Source: Euborellia annulipes (lineage: Eukaryota; Arthropoda; Insecta; Dermaptera; Anisolabididae). Taken from it: DNA of 64,000 nucleotides. Made by a program: the position numbers and the translations under genes. The notes beneath the pieces are model-generated. The model was not told the DNA's origin. It ran no database searches and saw nothing but the letters and a program-made list of their open reading frames with translations. The stretch covers positions 1 to 64,000 of the forward strand of contig JAKCPI010004338.1 in the NCBI GenBank assembly GCA_023213315.1, written 5' to 3'. Of the stretch, positions 1 through 13,344 are shown in pieces; positions within the stretch are counted from its first letter, which is position 1; each line of letters starts with the position of its first letter.

Positions 1-1299
1 TTTCCTTTTATTGGGCCCTCGTGGATGTGGGAGGGGGAATCAAACGTCACCTCTCGCGCTTAATTGGGGGTAGGATTTAAGTGGAGAGGAATTTGGAATG
101 ACGAATTAAAATTTTGGAAATGAATTTAAATAAAAAGAAAAGGTGAATAAATAAAATCTGCTTCGCAATGAATTCCCGCAGAACGCGGGAACGCTGAATA
201 AGAATGGGTAACTCAAGTATCCGGAGAGTAATCTGATCGTGCTGATGGAAACGCCTGGTGGAATAATGTATTGGTTTGGAAGAGAGAGGTACAGGGTGGG
301 GGCTCAAATACTCTACGTTAAAGAATAGACAATAAATTTAGAAAAATTGAGAAGAATGAATGAACGCTGAAAAAGATTAGGAAAAGAAAAATAATTAAAT
401 AACAAATGGAATTTAAAAGAACAAAAATAATTTAATGAAAATAATTGAAAAGATTCAATTCAAAAAATTTAGAAATAATACAGTTTAGATAATTTTCCTT
501 TATAACGGTTTGAATAAATAAGAAGAAGTTATGAATATATTAATTTAATGTTACAAATGTTAATGGTACCTTGGAAATTTATACTGATTTTTAATTGACT
601 AAATGTCCATAATTATTTTTAGAATTCATGAATTCAAAGAAAGAAAATGTGTTAACGATACCGGTGTTGAAGAAATCAGAGGGAATCGAGAGCTCTCGGT
701 AATGTACACACACACGGGGATTCAGGGGGCCACTGGGTTGATTGGCGATTTGTAGCTCCGGTAGGCTTCGTGTTCTTCAGATGGACTTTAGTAACAACTT
801 GCCAAGGCCCGAGGGCTCTTGGCCCACACAAGCCTCTAGCGCAGCCGCAGGGCGATGTTGTCTCTCGGGCCGCCAAATAAAAAGTCCCTCTCTCTGCCGC
901 AGAACGATGTGGACCCGTTCGTGTCCAAAGCACAAGTGTTCTGTCTCTCTTCGATCTAGCCACCAGCTACCCCCACTCCACTCCGTTCTCCCAACATGCA
1001 GGTGTTCTTACAGAACATTCGAGAAGGGATGAAGGACCGTAGACAATGCCTTTGTAAGGTCACTGACTCTTTTTAGACCAAAGACCTCTTTTGTGCCTTA
1101 AAAGCTAAAATTTTCCCAAAACCATATACAAAAGGAAAAGGTCACAAAAAAAGAACATTCTTAACAAAATTGGTATCACATAAAACATATTCGAAGAAAA
1201 ATTATCTAAAAAAAAATCAATATAATAAAAAAAGAGAAAAAAAAATATAAATTAAATTAAATTAGTAAGATTACAATATCAGATCGGATATATTCTACA
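1..1299 (-). repeat. 3' LTR of the LTR retrotransposon, cut by the window edge
   Basis: It matches 3919-5204. By comparison with the other LTR, only about 11 bases are missing off the left edge. Confidence 0.88.
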
Positions 1300-3026
1300 T
1301 CCCTTGGCTCAAAGGAATCTTGGGTGTCATATGACAATGTACAACCAAGATTTCTGATATTGATCGATATTGTAACGCTGCTTCTTGTAAAAGATTTGAA
1401 GCAGGGGGTTTCAAAAAAAAAAAACAAAAATAAGCAATTATGATTCTCTTCCTTTCTTTTCCGTCAAATTACTATAAAAAAACATTTTGAGCAAACTCGA
1501 ATTATCAAAAAAATGAAAAAAAAGGAAAACAGAATTTTATTAAAATTATAATGAATGAGAATAACTTTCTTTTTCCGTAGAGCATTCATATAGGGATCGC
1601 AAAAGGGGGAGGAGGAAACAAAAAGGATCATCAGACGTTCCCGGCAAAACAGAAATCATTAAAAAAAAAAAATAATATAATGTTCGAGGGGAATCCAATA
1701 TGGCGATAAAAGAAAATAATTTAATTATCAGATCAAGCAGACTCCAGGGGAACTACATTTGTCATAAGAATCTAAAATTAATCATGTGGCTGTTTTTGCC
1801 AAGAAAAAATAAATAAAGCAATTAATAAAATATATCCACCCATCGCAAGGGGGGTAATTAAATAGTATATACCAACAAGGGTTCCATTCTACTCAAACAC
1901 AACAACCGATTTCCTAAACATAAGCCACAAGAACTCGGACTCCAATAATTTGATGAAATTATGTCACAGGTGAAGTGAAACTTATCTTTCCAACATGCAT
2001 CGCAAAAATTATCAAACTGAAAATCTAACCACTTTTCTCCCTTTGTATGCTCCTAATCATACTTTATCACACCTCATACTGTTTCTATTAAACTTTTTCA
2101 CACGGCAAATATTCTCGTCTTATCGCTTGCAGTGACCGGGTTGAAGATGGCTAAGTAGGCTTGTAAATTGACCTCTTTGGGTTTAAACAAGGTGTTTCCT
2201 CTTGCCAGAATATAAAGGGGGGGGCGGAATGGGTTCGGACATTGACATCTCGCGGTTTATCCGATTTGGTCCCTTCGCTCGAATATTTAAATTAGTTTGG
2301 TTTGCAAAAGATCGAGTAATATTTCTCAAATATTATTTATTTTTCATTACTTATTATTAAAATTTATATAGATAATTTATTTCTTTACGTGGGGAGCATC
2401 AATGCCTCGATTTCTACTATCAAGCGCTACAATAAACCCTGATTGAATCACTTCGGAACGACAAATTTTCATCAAATATATCACAGTCACAAAGTCAATG
2501 GGTGGCTGTGTTCAAGCAACAAAAAAAAAATGATCAAAGGTTTCGAAATTTATTAAATATTAGGTATTAATTTAATTTACAAAGGTAAAAAATCAACATA
2601 AGAACTTCCCTTGGCTCTGCTTAATCTTACTATCAAAATGAAGTGAAATGAGTTTATAATAAATATAAATTAAAATAAAACAAATTTTCCTAACTCTCCC
2701 CTGGCTCTGCGATTAAAAATTTAGAAAAATGTATAAAAATTAAAAAGAAAAATTGAATTTATGATTCAATACGCTGATACGCAAATTTTAAAAGTTAATC
2801 CCTTGATCAGACCTATTTTTAAATTAAGACATATAAAAAGACAAAAAAACAAACAAAATTTTCCTAAACTAATTCGTGGGGAGGAGGGAAAGGGGGAGGA
2901 AATAATTTCAATTTTTAGTTGAAACAAAGGGAAAATGGGAATGGGAGGGGGATTGGACAGAAATCGGCCCCTGGTATGCCAAATATACCAGTTTCAGAGT
3001 GGGATTTGTCTGGATTTCGGGCGGAT
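1300..3026. other. Non-coding interior of the LTR element
   Basis: AT-rich and without ORFs. A short motif around ccttggctctg recurs at about 2608 and 2700 (and again outside at about 35468). A GC-richer patch lies at 2130-2280. Nothing else is recognisable. Confidence 0.5.
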
Positions 3027-3713
3027 TTATAATTTAGCAGCCGAGGCTATAAGCAATCTTAAATAAAAGGAACCAGATCCACACTGTGCCTTGGGCATTG
3101 TGGTCGGAATTTGATAATCGAGGGGATTAATGGATGAGTGAGAAAAAGTAGAGCGGGTAATGCTATCCTGGATCGTGATATGAGTCTCTTCGCGGTGGCC
3201 ATAATTGGGGCAAATTTTGGATTGTTCATTAAATAACAATTTTGAGAGGTTCGGTCGAAAATCGTGTTCAGGAAAAAAAGTTTTTTCTTTTTCTAAGAGG
3301 ATATATTCAGACAGACTGGACAACCGGACTTTATTTTTATATTTATTGAATTTAGACTTGTTAGCTGAATTTTCAAATGGACTTGAACTCTTATTATTTA
3401 AATTTTGGACCGACATTTTATTTGGGACGGACACTTTATTTTGGACTGACATTTTGTTTTGACTTGATGGATTTGGCAACGGTGGATCATGACTTGGTTT
3501 TGAAGGGGGTGGATGGATTATAGGGGTTCCTACGAGGATTGGTGGAGAGTCAATTTTTTCGTTTAGAGGCGTTGGGTCGAAATTTGATGAGAGGGTTGCC
3601 TGAAAGGAGTCGAGGTCATTTTTGAGGCTTTTGTGTACCTGGTCAAATTTGTCGTTAATCGATTTATGTATCGATTGATTCATCTGACGCAGGAAGCTCA
3701 TGAGGTCAGACAT
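3027..3713 (-). pseudogene. Internal ORF of the LTR element, gag position, function unknown
   Basis: A 228-codon frame beginning MSDLMSFLRQMNQSIHKSIN, about 195 bp after the 5' LTR. The first 60 residues look helical or coiled. Residues about 65-85 are proline-rich, followed by three copies of a motif like NKMSVQN. Near residue 168 there is CPNYGHREETH, which resembles a cysteine/histidine zinc-binding motif that has lost its second cysteine. No gag capsid homology is obvious to me. The position suggests gag or an accessory protein, probably degraded. Confidence 0.4.
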
Positions 3714-3907
3714 GGCGTGGTTCAGATTTTAATAAAAGAAAATGATTAAGCGTATGCTGATTATAGTAAAAAAATAAAAAATTTTCATTTCCCAAAAGCA
3801 TAAAAAAAATTCTAAAATTTCAAAAGTAAAAAAAAACAATTATAATTTAATTTATTCTGATTAGAGCCAATATTAATTCCAATCAAAAATCGCCAGCACC
3901 TTCACCA

Positions 3908-5204
3908 TGTGGACGTTTTTTCCTTTTATGGGCCCTCGTGGATGTGGGAGGGGGAATCAAACGCCACCTCTCGCGCTTAAATGAGGGTAGATTTAAGTGG
4001 AAAGGAATTTGGAATTACGAATTAAAAATTTGGAAATGAATTTAAATAAAAAGAAAAGGTGAATAAATAAAATCTGCTTCGCAATGAATTCCCGCAGAAC
4101 GCGGGAACGCTGAATAAGGATGGGTAACTCAAGTATCCGGAGAGTAATCTGATCGTGCTGATGGAAACGCCTGGTGGAATAATGTATTGGTTTGGAAGAG
4201 AGAGGTACAGGGTGGGGGCTCAAATATTCTACGTTAAAGAATAGACAATAAATTTAGAAAAATTGAGAATAATGAATGAACGCTGAAAAAGATTAGGAAA
4301 AGAAAAATAATTAAATAACAAATGGAATTTAAAAGAACAAAAATAATTTAATGAAAATAATTGAAAAGATTCAATTCAAAAAAATTTAGAAATAATACAG
4401 TTTAGATAATTTTCCTTTATAACGGTTTGAATAAATAAGAAGAAGTTATGAATATATTAATGTAATGTTACAAATGTTAATGGTACCTTGGAAATTTATA
4501 CTGATTTTTAATTGACTAAATGTCCATAATCATTTTTAGAATTCATGAATTCAAAGAAAGAAAATGTGTTAACGATACCGGTGTTGAAGAAATCAGAGGG
4601 AATCGAGAGCTCTCGTAATGTACACACACACGGGGATTCAGGGGCCACTGGGTTGATTGGCGATTTGTAGCTCCGGTAGGCTTCGTGTTCTTCAGATGGA
4701 CTTTATAACAACTTGCCAAGGCCCGAGGGCTCTTGGCCCACACAAGCCTCTAGCGCAGCCGCAGGGCGATGTTGTCTCTCGGGCCGCCAAATAAAAAGTC
4801 CCTCTCTCTGCCGCAGAACGATGTGGACCCGTTCGTGTCCAAAGCACAAGTGTTCTGTCTCTCTTCGATCTAGCCACCAGCTACCCCCACTCCACTCCGT
4901 TCTCCCAACATGCAGGTGTTCTTACAGAACATTCGAGAAGGGATGAAGGACCGTAGACAATGCCTTTGTAAGGTCACTGACTCTTTTTAGACCAAAGACC
5001 TCTTTTGTGCCTTAAAAGCTAAAATTTTCCCAAAACCATATACAAAAGGAAACACAAAAAAAGAACATTCTTAACAAAATTGGTATCACATAAAACATAT
5101 TCGAAGAAAAATTATCTAAAAAAAAATCAATATAAAAAAAGAGAAAAAAATATAAATTAAATTAAATTAGTAAGATTACAATATCAGATCGGATATATTC
5201 TACA
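3908..5204 (-). repeat. 5' LTR of the LTR retrotransposon
   Basis: Complete copy with TG and CA termini at 5204 and 3908. It matches 1-1299 almost base for base with scattered substitutions and short indels (by eye around 98%), so the insertion is fairly young. The next plus-strand bases after 5204 are aaaat, a candidate target duplication that cannot be checked because the other flank is outside the window. Confidence 0.88.
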
Positions 5205-5404
5205 AAATAAATTTAAAATTATTGTAACAGTTTGTTTTTCTGTATTTGCTTGATAACAAAAAAATTAATTTTCATAATTTTTTAAAATTATAACTTTCTG
5301 TTTCAATAATCCCTTTATTCATTAAAAAAAAACCGCATTGAAAAATTCCTTATAATAGTCTAGTTTTTTTTAACTTTTTTAAAGTACGCTTTAGACGGCC
5401 AGTA

Positions 5405-5782
5405 TTAGTCCCCCTTAAGAATTTCCCGAGCATCGCAGAGATGCAGGCAACTGTTCCCTCTACGATAGCAAGCGGTCTGCTTGTGGCAGTGCTGGGGACA
5501 TACGATATCTAATTGTGACAATAATGAAGGGGGGGATGAGCCCCCTCCAGTCATAATAGTGACTGGTGGACCCGTTAATGAGGATGCTATAATCTCATAC
5601 TTATTAATATTAAAATAATCTAAATAGAAGGAATTTCTAAAATCAACATTAAATGACCATTTAAATTCGTTCAGGGAAAAAAAAAATTTTTTTATAAAAA
5701 AACTCGTTTCTTTAAGGATCAGAATCTTGACTAGTCGGGTGTTAATCAGCGAGATCTCTCTCGACTCTCTGTTTACTAACAA
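5405..5782 (-). CDS. Unrecognised 125-codon ORF with cysteine-rich tail
   Basis: The N-terminal two thirds is Lys/Phe/Asn-rich as expected of AT-rich chance sequence. The last 35 residues, after a TGGGSSPP linker, contain CPQHCHKQTACYRRGNSCLH followed by LC, with spacing C-x3-C-x5-C-x6-C-x3-C. That part is coded in a GC-richer patch (5400-5580). I do not recognise a family. It could be a fragment of a mobile-element protein exon or chance. It lies 200 bp beyond the LTR element. Confidence 0.2.
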   Translation of the reverse strand: MLVNRESREISLINTRLVKILILKETSFFIKKFFFSLNEFKWSFNVDFRNSFYLDYFNINKYEIIASSLTGPPVTIMTGGGSSPPSLLSQLDIVCPQHCHKQTACYRRGNSCLHLCDAREILKGD

Positions 5783-8035
5783 TATCTAATAAAATAAATT
5801 AGAAAAATAAAAATTAAAAAAAAAAAGTTCATTCAAATTTAATTGATTTGTTTGACGTTATCAATTCTTTTAAAGAATAATTTATAAAATAAATAAGATT
5901 AAAATTGACAACTTATTATTTTGATTTAAGCGATAAATTAAAATAATATTTGTTTATTTTTAATCCTATAATATATGTATTTGATTATTTTTTTAAACTA
6001 TATATTTCAATTATAAAAAAAAAAATTGAAATTGATTTTCCTTATCATTTTAATGTCTTCGTAGAAGTGAAATATATTAAATAATTATTTGTGAGAGGGT
6101 GAAAAGGTTATTATATATATATTTTTTTTGAATAATATGAAACCGTTGACATCATTCAGAGACCACACACAAAGTGGCTGATAATTAGTTGTTGTTGTTA
6201 TGATGATTCTCTCTTATCTGAGCGTTTATTAAATCATGTAAACATGGCACATTACACGCTCTGAATAGAATCGATTGATGAAGAAATTCACTTACTAATT
6301 AATAATATGTCTTAAAAAAAAAATAAAATAAATTAGTTTCCAATGATCTACAAATTTCAAGTAGATCTTATCATCACACAAGCGCAAGAATCAATTCCAT
6401 TTGTTTTTATTTTTAATTTTAGATGTAAGATTAATAAGCTTACTGATAAAATATCTTGTAATTATGTAATCTTCTATTAAAAAAAAAAAAATAAATAAAT
6501 AGGACCGCCTGTCGAAATTAAAAAAAGATTTATTAAGAACGAAAAAAATTATTAAATACTAATTGCAAAACATGTGAAAGTAAATATTATTAAATTTGTA
6601 AAACATATATAAAGCCTCATATTATTCTCTAAGATAGCAATGAATCAAACTGGAAAGGGTTCCCGGTGTATAATAATTTCTCGTGATCCGGCCAAAATCA
6701 ACATTCGAGTGGAGGGACTTGAATTTCAAAGCAAATATTATTAAATGATTGCTTCTGGTGGTGCTTTCAAATCTGTTAAATACTTGAACACAAGCATTAT
6801 TCATAAAAGCGTTACAACAACACAATTTGTAAAGCGGTACAGAGAGAAAGAGAGAGAGAGAGGACAGTTTAATCATTTTATTCGTTAGGCAAAATAATAA
6901 TCACCTATTGGATGGTCTATTTTAACAATAGTAAGTGAAATATTTCAAAGGTGAAACAAAACATGTTTACATTTTTATAAAAGAAATTTTAAATGAATAT
7001 TTTCACTTAAAAAAATCAGCAGAGTTAGATATTTCGTTTCAGATTCAAAAGCTCACTTCCCATAATAAATTAAAATTATTTTAGTTACCAATCAATTCGA
7101 TTAGATGTAGAAAAATAATTTAATATTCACATTTACCGAGTATTCAACAAATCTAAAGAGGTCTCATCCAATTTTTCCGGAAGTGGTTTAGTTAAAGAAA
7201 ACCAAAAAAGATTTTTCCAAAAAATGGACAAAAATTTAAGGCAAGACTGTCTGAAACAAGTTCTTTAGTGATAATATTAATAGTAATAATTAATACAAAT
7301 AAAAACACACTACAACAAAAATATTATTACAACGAAAGCCAAAAGTGATATACCAAATGAAAACAAGCTTTTAAAAACCAAAAAAGAAAGGATAAATCGC
7401 TCGTTATTTAAATTAAGTTCAAATTAAGAAAATTCTAAAAGTTGAAGGCATCGAAGAAGAAAATATTTTTTTTAATAAAGATTTTTTTTTAGCTTCCCCA
7501 CCATTAAAAAAAAATCTTATTAAACAAAAAAAAAAGACATTTTCAAATCTATTATAGAGGAGACGAGTAGTTAAGTTGCGTGCCTAAATTGGAATAAATT
7601 TGTAACATAGTTGAGTCCCGCTTGCGGTATTCAAAAGTGTAGAAAATGAGAATAATCTCAGTTCAATTACATACACAAAAGGTCAAACTTGTGATGACTA
7701 AAAATGGTAAATCCGTTACTAAATTTCAATTTATCAACAATGAAAATTTAATTTCTTAAAATTAATATTTTCTAATTTGTACGGGAAAATTATTCCCAGT
7801 TCAATGAAAATTTATTTAAAAAAACATTGAAGAGTTTTTTCTTCTATAATAATAATTAAAATAAGAAAAAAAAATGTATTTTCTAACGCCTCTAGTTAAA
7901 AATGTCCTTCTTGATCTTCTATTTACCAAATTGGTGAAGACTTAATATAAAAGAGATATCAAGAATATAGCTTTGAATATTTATATAATTGTATATTTTT
8001 TTTATTTTCTTGATTTTTTTCCTTTTTCTTCTTCT
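5783..8035. other. AT-rich intron sequence without recognisable features
   Basis: Poly-A/T runs and low-complexity DNA with a short (AG)n run near 6843-6862. The ORF at 6622-6876 is not convincing. A moderately complex patch at 6140-6290 shows no recognisable feature. Confidence 0.4.
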
Positions 8036-8240
8036 CTACATTCGATTTGATCGCCTCCTAAATAGCTGATTGTTACTTGTGTTGACAAGTAATGACTTTC
8101 GCGTATCAGGAGCCAATTCGAAGGCCAGCATTCACTGAAGACGTGCACGGAAGCCAAACGGCCCCAACAACAAGATAACATTATGATTAACTATGGCAAT
8201 ATGACCAAGAATTCCCTCCTTCATCCAATGCACTTACTCG
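8036..8240. promoter_or_regulatory. Repeat-poor island in intron 2, candidate enhancer
   Basis: About 200 bp of balanced composition in very AT-rich DNA. It holds ttacttgtgttgacaagtaa (an imperfect palindrome), gattaac and cagctgat-like motifs. No ORF and no second copy in the window. The regulatory role is inference from context only. Confidence 0.22.
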
Positions 8241-10129
8241 GGGAAAAAACCAACTATATATACACAATAATAAAATTTAATGTCCGCTTTTTATCGACAT
8301 TTAAGCTGAAATATAATCCAATGTTTAATAAAAACATCATTTAATAATGGATATAGCGATAAAAAGAATCGATATTAGTAGCTACGACTTGGCATACGAA
8401 TAATAATAAATAGTGTTCGAAACAATGTATATGTATTATCAAAAAGTTAAGTTAATTAGAAAACAACAACTTAACAATAAAAATTGTGAGTGTTGAGATA
8501 AGAAAATAGAAGCTAGAAAGTTTCTTTTTTTATTTATGCAACAAAAAAAAAAAAAATGACTATACAAAGTGTAAAGTTTAATTAAATTTTTAATTTTTGT
8601 TTGAAATTTTAATTTAAAGCGATAACTTTTCTATTTAATATTAAATTTAAAAAGATCTCTAGAAAGTGTTTTTGCATTTAACAATAATAACTAAATAACA
8701 ACAACAATACTTCAATCCATTTCTTTTTTACCGAAAAGAAGAAGACTTTGGGGGATTCCCTCCAGTAAATAATTAACAGCTCTATGCGCGGGCTTTCTCG
8801 TTTGGAAAGATTCTCACATCATTGGCTATTAAGTAAGTAATGCTCTTTAAATCAAGATATTTTCAAACCAAGCTCATGTTTTAAAACGCTATACAAGTAT
8901 GCCTATTATTTAGAAATATGAATCATATTCATTAAAGTTTTAAGGTATTGATAAAATTGTATTTATTTATTATGAAATGCAAAAGATAATCTAATTAATA
9001 GATAATTTTTATCTGAAAAAGTCAGAAAAGAATAAAATACCTTACGACAAAATAAGTATTTATTAATAAAAAAAATTCCAATCTGCTGCTGCTATAGCAA
9101 GTCAAATTCTTTGACTTCTCTTAATTCGAAATCTCAAAGGGGGAGGGACAATGCTTGGTGAGACGAGGGAAAGAATGACACAAAGGGAAGGGGAAATGCC
9201 GGGAAACCACGTCATCAGATGAGAGTTATTGAGTATTATTTTATTAAAGTCGAAATATAGACTAGTTAATAACTTACTAAATTCATTAAAACAATATGTT
9301 CTTTTACCCAAGTTAATTAAAAAATTTTCGGTTTAGTATTCTTATATTAAGAAAAGAAGGGCTTCTAAATTTTTCAAAAATTGGAGATTATTATTCGAAC
9401 AATTCATATATGAAGGGAAGAAACCAAGAGATCAAGTTCGAGGGACGATTTTTTAAATTAAAACCCGTTTATTAAAACTTTTAATAAATTGGTTTATCAA
9501 AGTCAATTTTTTTAGCACATGAACTTTTTATATACCCGAATATAAAATTCATAAACAATTTGTGAACAGACTTCCTATACTAGTTTATGAATATCCCTTG
9601 AAAATTTTTAAGTGTAGTCTAATTTCTCAAAAAAAAAAAAAAAAAAAAAAAAAACATTACGCGACTCTGTTCCAGCTTTATTGCGGAAATTTAATAAGGA
9701 ACAAATTATTAAAAATAAGGGGATGGATTATCATCTATGAATTAAATTATACAATATATCATAAGGAAATCAAACAATAGTGAGCTCGTAAAAGCACCTA
9801 TCTGATTTTTGAAGGGTTATAAAATAAAGAGAAGACAAGTAATAGAATAATACAGTTTCTGTAAGGCGGAGTCTTTTGTGCCGATAAGAAACAAGCACAG
9901 GATACAAGCCTAGATGACCTGATGTCGATTTAGAAATGATCTAACTGTTTATTTATATGTATAAAGTTAAGTAAAGGTTTCCAATGCATGTGCTTGACAT
10001 GCAAGAGCCATGAGAGTATAATTACCAAAGTTTCATTCTAAGAAATTTGTCAACATGTTTTTCTTGAATTTTTTTTTTATTGGGTGTGATCTTTTGGTTA
10101 TATATAATTTTTATTAATATTTTCTCTCT

Positions 10130-10270
10130 GTTAACAGCAGCTCTTGGCAATGTCGTGAGCTAAAGATCATCAATAGTTAGGTTAACGAGCGTTCGTTGAC
10201 AGGTACATTGGCCGCCTAAAAACTAAAAACTCTCACAACCATTTTCAATTCACGTCTCGAATGAGGTGTC
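10130..10270. promoter_or_regulatory. Small repeat-poor island in intron 2
   Basis: Balanced composition, with gcagctcttggcaatgtcg and ggttaacgagcg, between T-rich stretches. Single copy in the window. Regulatory function is only suggested by its location in a developmental gene's intron. Confidence 0.18.
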
Positions 10271-11840
10271 TTTTTCTTTCTTGTCTGGCTGTCTCTTTTT
10301 TCTCTCTCTCTCTTTGAAACAAACCATCACACTTGGATTTTTTTTTGTTACTGGTGATGTATTTTAGCAATATTCAAAAAATTGTTGTTAACATCTGCTA
10401 CAATTGTTATTGTAATATCATCATAGAATAAACTCGAAGATATTTTACTTTTTTTTGATTAGCACCATGCAATCGTGATTAATGACTACAGTGTCGTCGA
10501 ATGTTTAATGCGAGGGCGGGAATGATCGAAACGCTAGGCATTAGAATATATTATACATACAAAAGTTGCTTATTGAGAAAGAGGAATGTCACCAATTAGC
10601 AGGCCAAAGGAGAGCGTGATTCATTATAAAACGCGACTATTCGTATGAGAAGCATTTGTATTCCCTTCTTCTGCTCTAATGGAATGTTCGTTAACTTGAA
10701 AAAAAAAAAAAAAGATTGAACGTTACAAAGTTTTAATATTAATTGTGGATGATGAGATATTTTGTGAATTTGATAATTCAAATAATGATGTTTTACAATT
10801 TAAGTTTTGTGTTTTGAAATTAATTAAACTTTTTTTTTTTTGTTATAAAAACATCTTTATTTAAAGGTAAGAAGGAAATAACTTCTTGAAATAAATAAAT
10901 ATAAAAAGCTGGAGAAATTTGGTGATAGGGAATAAAGTAAATTCTAGGGTTACTTTATTTAGCCGAATTGGGATGTTCGTATTTGTAGAATTCAATTAAA
11001 ATTTAGTGAATATTCCAATTCAATAGTTCCCAACTGGTGGTCCACGAAGGAGTCCCAATTGGTCGGAGGGGGTGTCATTATTAAAAAAATGATTTGAAAT
11101 TTATAAAAACGCCTATTATTAAATCAATAGCAAAGTCCGTCTATTTCTTTCTTTGACACTTGCCCATTTTTTCCTATGATCATTTTATTGAGTAGTATGG
11201 TGTAATCCAAAAGAGCAATAATCGTTGCGATAGCTCATTTGGTTGCTGAGATATTGAAGAAAAACTGTTTGTGGTTTTTTTTTAATCAAAAAAATTAACT
11301 CGGCGGATTTGGAATCAATGAGCGACCCTGAGCAGTGAGGTGATAATTTTTCGAAAAAAGCGGTTCCCTCGAAACCCCGAAAAAATACTTTAATAATTTT
11401 TTAAATTGTATCAGAAGTGGATTCAGAAGATGGAAAAATTATATTTTCTAAAATGATCATCATTGTTCATTATTTATTTGAATTAAATGGAAAGCAATTA
11501 TTTTAAATGCATTTCAAAAGTGAACTTTTGAAACATGAAACAAGAGTTTTGTCTCCGCTCAAAATTTAGTACAGTATTATTTTTAAAATAATCCAACTTT
11601 TAATTGAATCTTAAAAGTATTAGGATTAAATGAAGAGGAAGGCAGCGAACAATAAAAATCATTTATTTTTTTAACACTACTATTTATATATTTATTGTTA
11701 GATGCTTTTTATTATTATCTGCATCCTCTTCTTATTAATTTGAGAAGTATTAATTACTTAAGAAAGAAAGTATTTTCGGATATTGGATATCTTGAATGTA
11801 TGTATCATCACAATGGAATAAATTTCCCATTTAGTAAATT

Positions 11841-11920
11841 CCCTCGGGCCGTAGATAGAGTATTCGCCTCTTGTGCTCGAAGCGGTTCACTTTCTGTCAC
11901 AAGCGTATTTCAAAAAAAAA
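11841..11920 (+). repeat. Degenerate tRNA-derived SINE head
   Basis: The order is a box-A-like gccgtagatagagtattcgc, a tRNA-like middle and a degenerate box B (gcggttcac), then an A-run at about 11910. It resembles the head of the SINE copy at 25111. Confidence 0.4.
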
Positions 11921-12059
11921 ATATATCAAACATGAAGAAAAAATCTTGATCAAATTTCTCATTAATTAAATAATCAAAGATTTCTATTTAGTAGAGCATC
12001 AGGATCTGAAGGAGAGATAGAGAGAGAGAGGGGGGGGGGGGTGAGAAAGTTGGATGTCA

Positions 12060-12440
12060 AGTTTTGTATTTTATCAAGAAATTTACAGCAGCAGCATCTT
12101 AGCTCCTGGGCGACGCGTCACCAGCACACCATCCTTGTATGGCTCGCCTATTAACAAATGGTTATCTCGGCATGTTTTATGAGCTTCGCCGCCTAATTTA
12201 CCTGCGATCAGACGGCTTGGATAATTATAACTCGATTGCCAGCCACAGACATCAAATCGGGAGGTCTTTGTGCCTTTTAGATTTTTATTATTCGATACCG
12301 ACGGAAGAATCTCGTCGGCTCCTTTTGAAAAAACGAAAAAGATTCCCCGACCGCAGGCGTAGAGTAAATATTCCCTGGGCCGTGTTTATTTCTATTTGTG
12401 TCCCCGGCCCCTGTGTCAGGACTATTGACTGACTCTATCT
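12060..12440. promoter_or_regulatory. Longest repeat-poor island in intron 2, candidate conserved element
   Basis: 380 bp of balanced, high-complexity DNA with CpGs (gggcgacgcgtcacc, ctccttttgaaaaaacg) between AT-rich blocks. A 97-codon plus-strand frame spans it, but its translation matches nothing I know, and it lies opposite to the gene in its intron. I prefer a non-coding regulatory element; an unannotated exon is the alternative. Confidence 0.3.
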
Positions 12441-13344
12441 CGATGTCGGTTTTTATCTATGTAGACTGTTGGTGTTGTTTCCAGGTGTTATCGTCTCAAA
12501 GAGATAGCCATTTTGCAACAGGATCTTCTTTATTTGTTATTCCTTTAGAGTATATATATATATAAATTTAAACTCTATATATATTAGATAAATTATGATA
12601 ATTAGCTTCTAGTTTGGTTTGTTCTCCATTATAGACCCTAGCTCGGTTCGGTGACAGTTCCAAGGGCCGGTTAAATTGACGCTGTTAACAAACTTGATGT
12701 CACCGAAAACCGACTTCGAAGGGGTTTTAGAACTCGTGTCCTCCTCGAGTTGTAGTTGTAGTTTGTAGTTATAGCTGTGTAGCAAGCCACAAGCTCAAAC
12801 TAATACAAAACATCTTAATGAACGATAAGAAAGATGTTTTTTCTTAAACGTAATTGCAATTGTCTGTTTAATTTATTTCTATTTAAGAAATAGCAAATTT
12901 AGTAATTGAATCAGTTTTAATGGAATTTAAGTATCCTAATTAATGTAGGCCTATACTGTATAGAAAAATACTGTATTCTTTAAGCCCATTTAATGGTCTT
13001 TAAATGATTTCTAATGAGTTGGATTGGTTTGGGGACCGGCGACCCCATGAGAACTTCTTCCAATCAGAGAATTTTGAATTAAAATAAAGAGCCAAGGTTG
13101 AACACAAATGATTTTATTTTAAAAAAAGAAAATATTTTCAAAATTAATTATTTAAACGAATTTTTAGGTATCTTATATCTTATCTTATCTTTCTTATACT
13201 ATGAAACGAGCAATGAACGTTTATTTGTTTGTAAGCACATCAGTTCTCAAAAACGGCTCTAACGATTTTTTTTTTTCAAATTTAAAATATATAGGCCTAC
13301 TATTTTTGGCACCAATATGAAATTGCCCTAGGTCTCATCTTTGG

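Larger units (their letters stand above)
1..5204 (-). mobile_element. Non-autonomous LTR retrotransposon
   Basis: Two direct repeats of about 1.3 kb (1-1299 and 3908-5204) flank 2.6 kb of internal sequence. In minus orientation the LTR begins TGTAGAATATATCC and ends AACGTCCACA, a canonical TG...CA. It is followed by TGGTGAAGGTGCTGGC (3907-3892), a tRNA primer-binding-site-like sequence starting TGG. A purine-rich AGCCAAGGGA precedes the 3' LTR at 1300. The only sizeable internal ORF (3713-3027) occupies the gag position. No protease, reverse transcriptase, RNase H or integrase can be found, so this copy needed helper enzymes. It is in the same orientation as the host gene. Confidence 0.88.

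Noticed and set aside
676..1032. Arg/Cys-rich ORFs in the LTRs (also at 4692-4946)
   Set aside because: LTR regulatory sequence read as protein on both strands; no family resemblance, and LTRs normally do not encode proteins here.
11025..11075. hAT element at agttcccaactggtggtcc
   Set aside because: Only one possible terminus and no target duplication; probably a decayed fragment.
12139..12432. 97-codon ORF as a protein-coding gene
   Set aside because: No recognised motif, antisense in the intron, no splice or start evidence; better kept as a candidate regulatory island.
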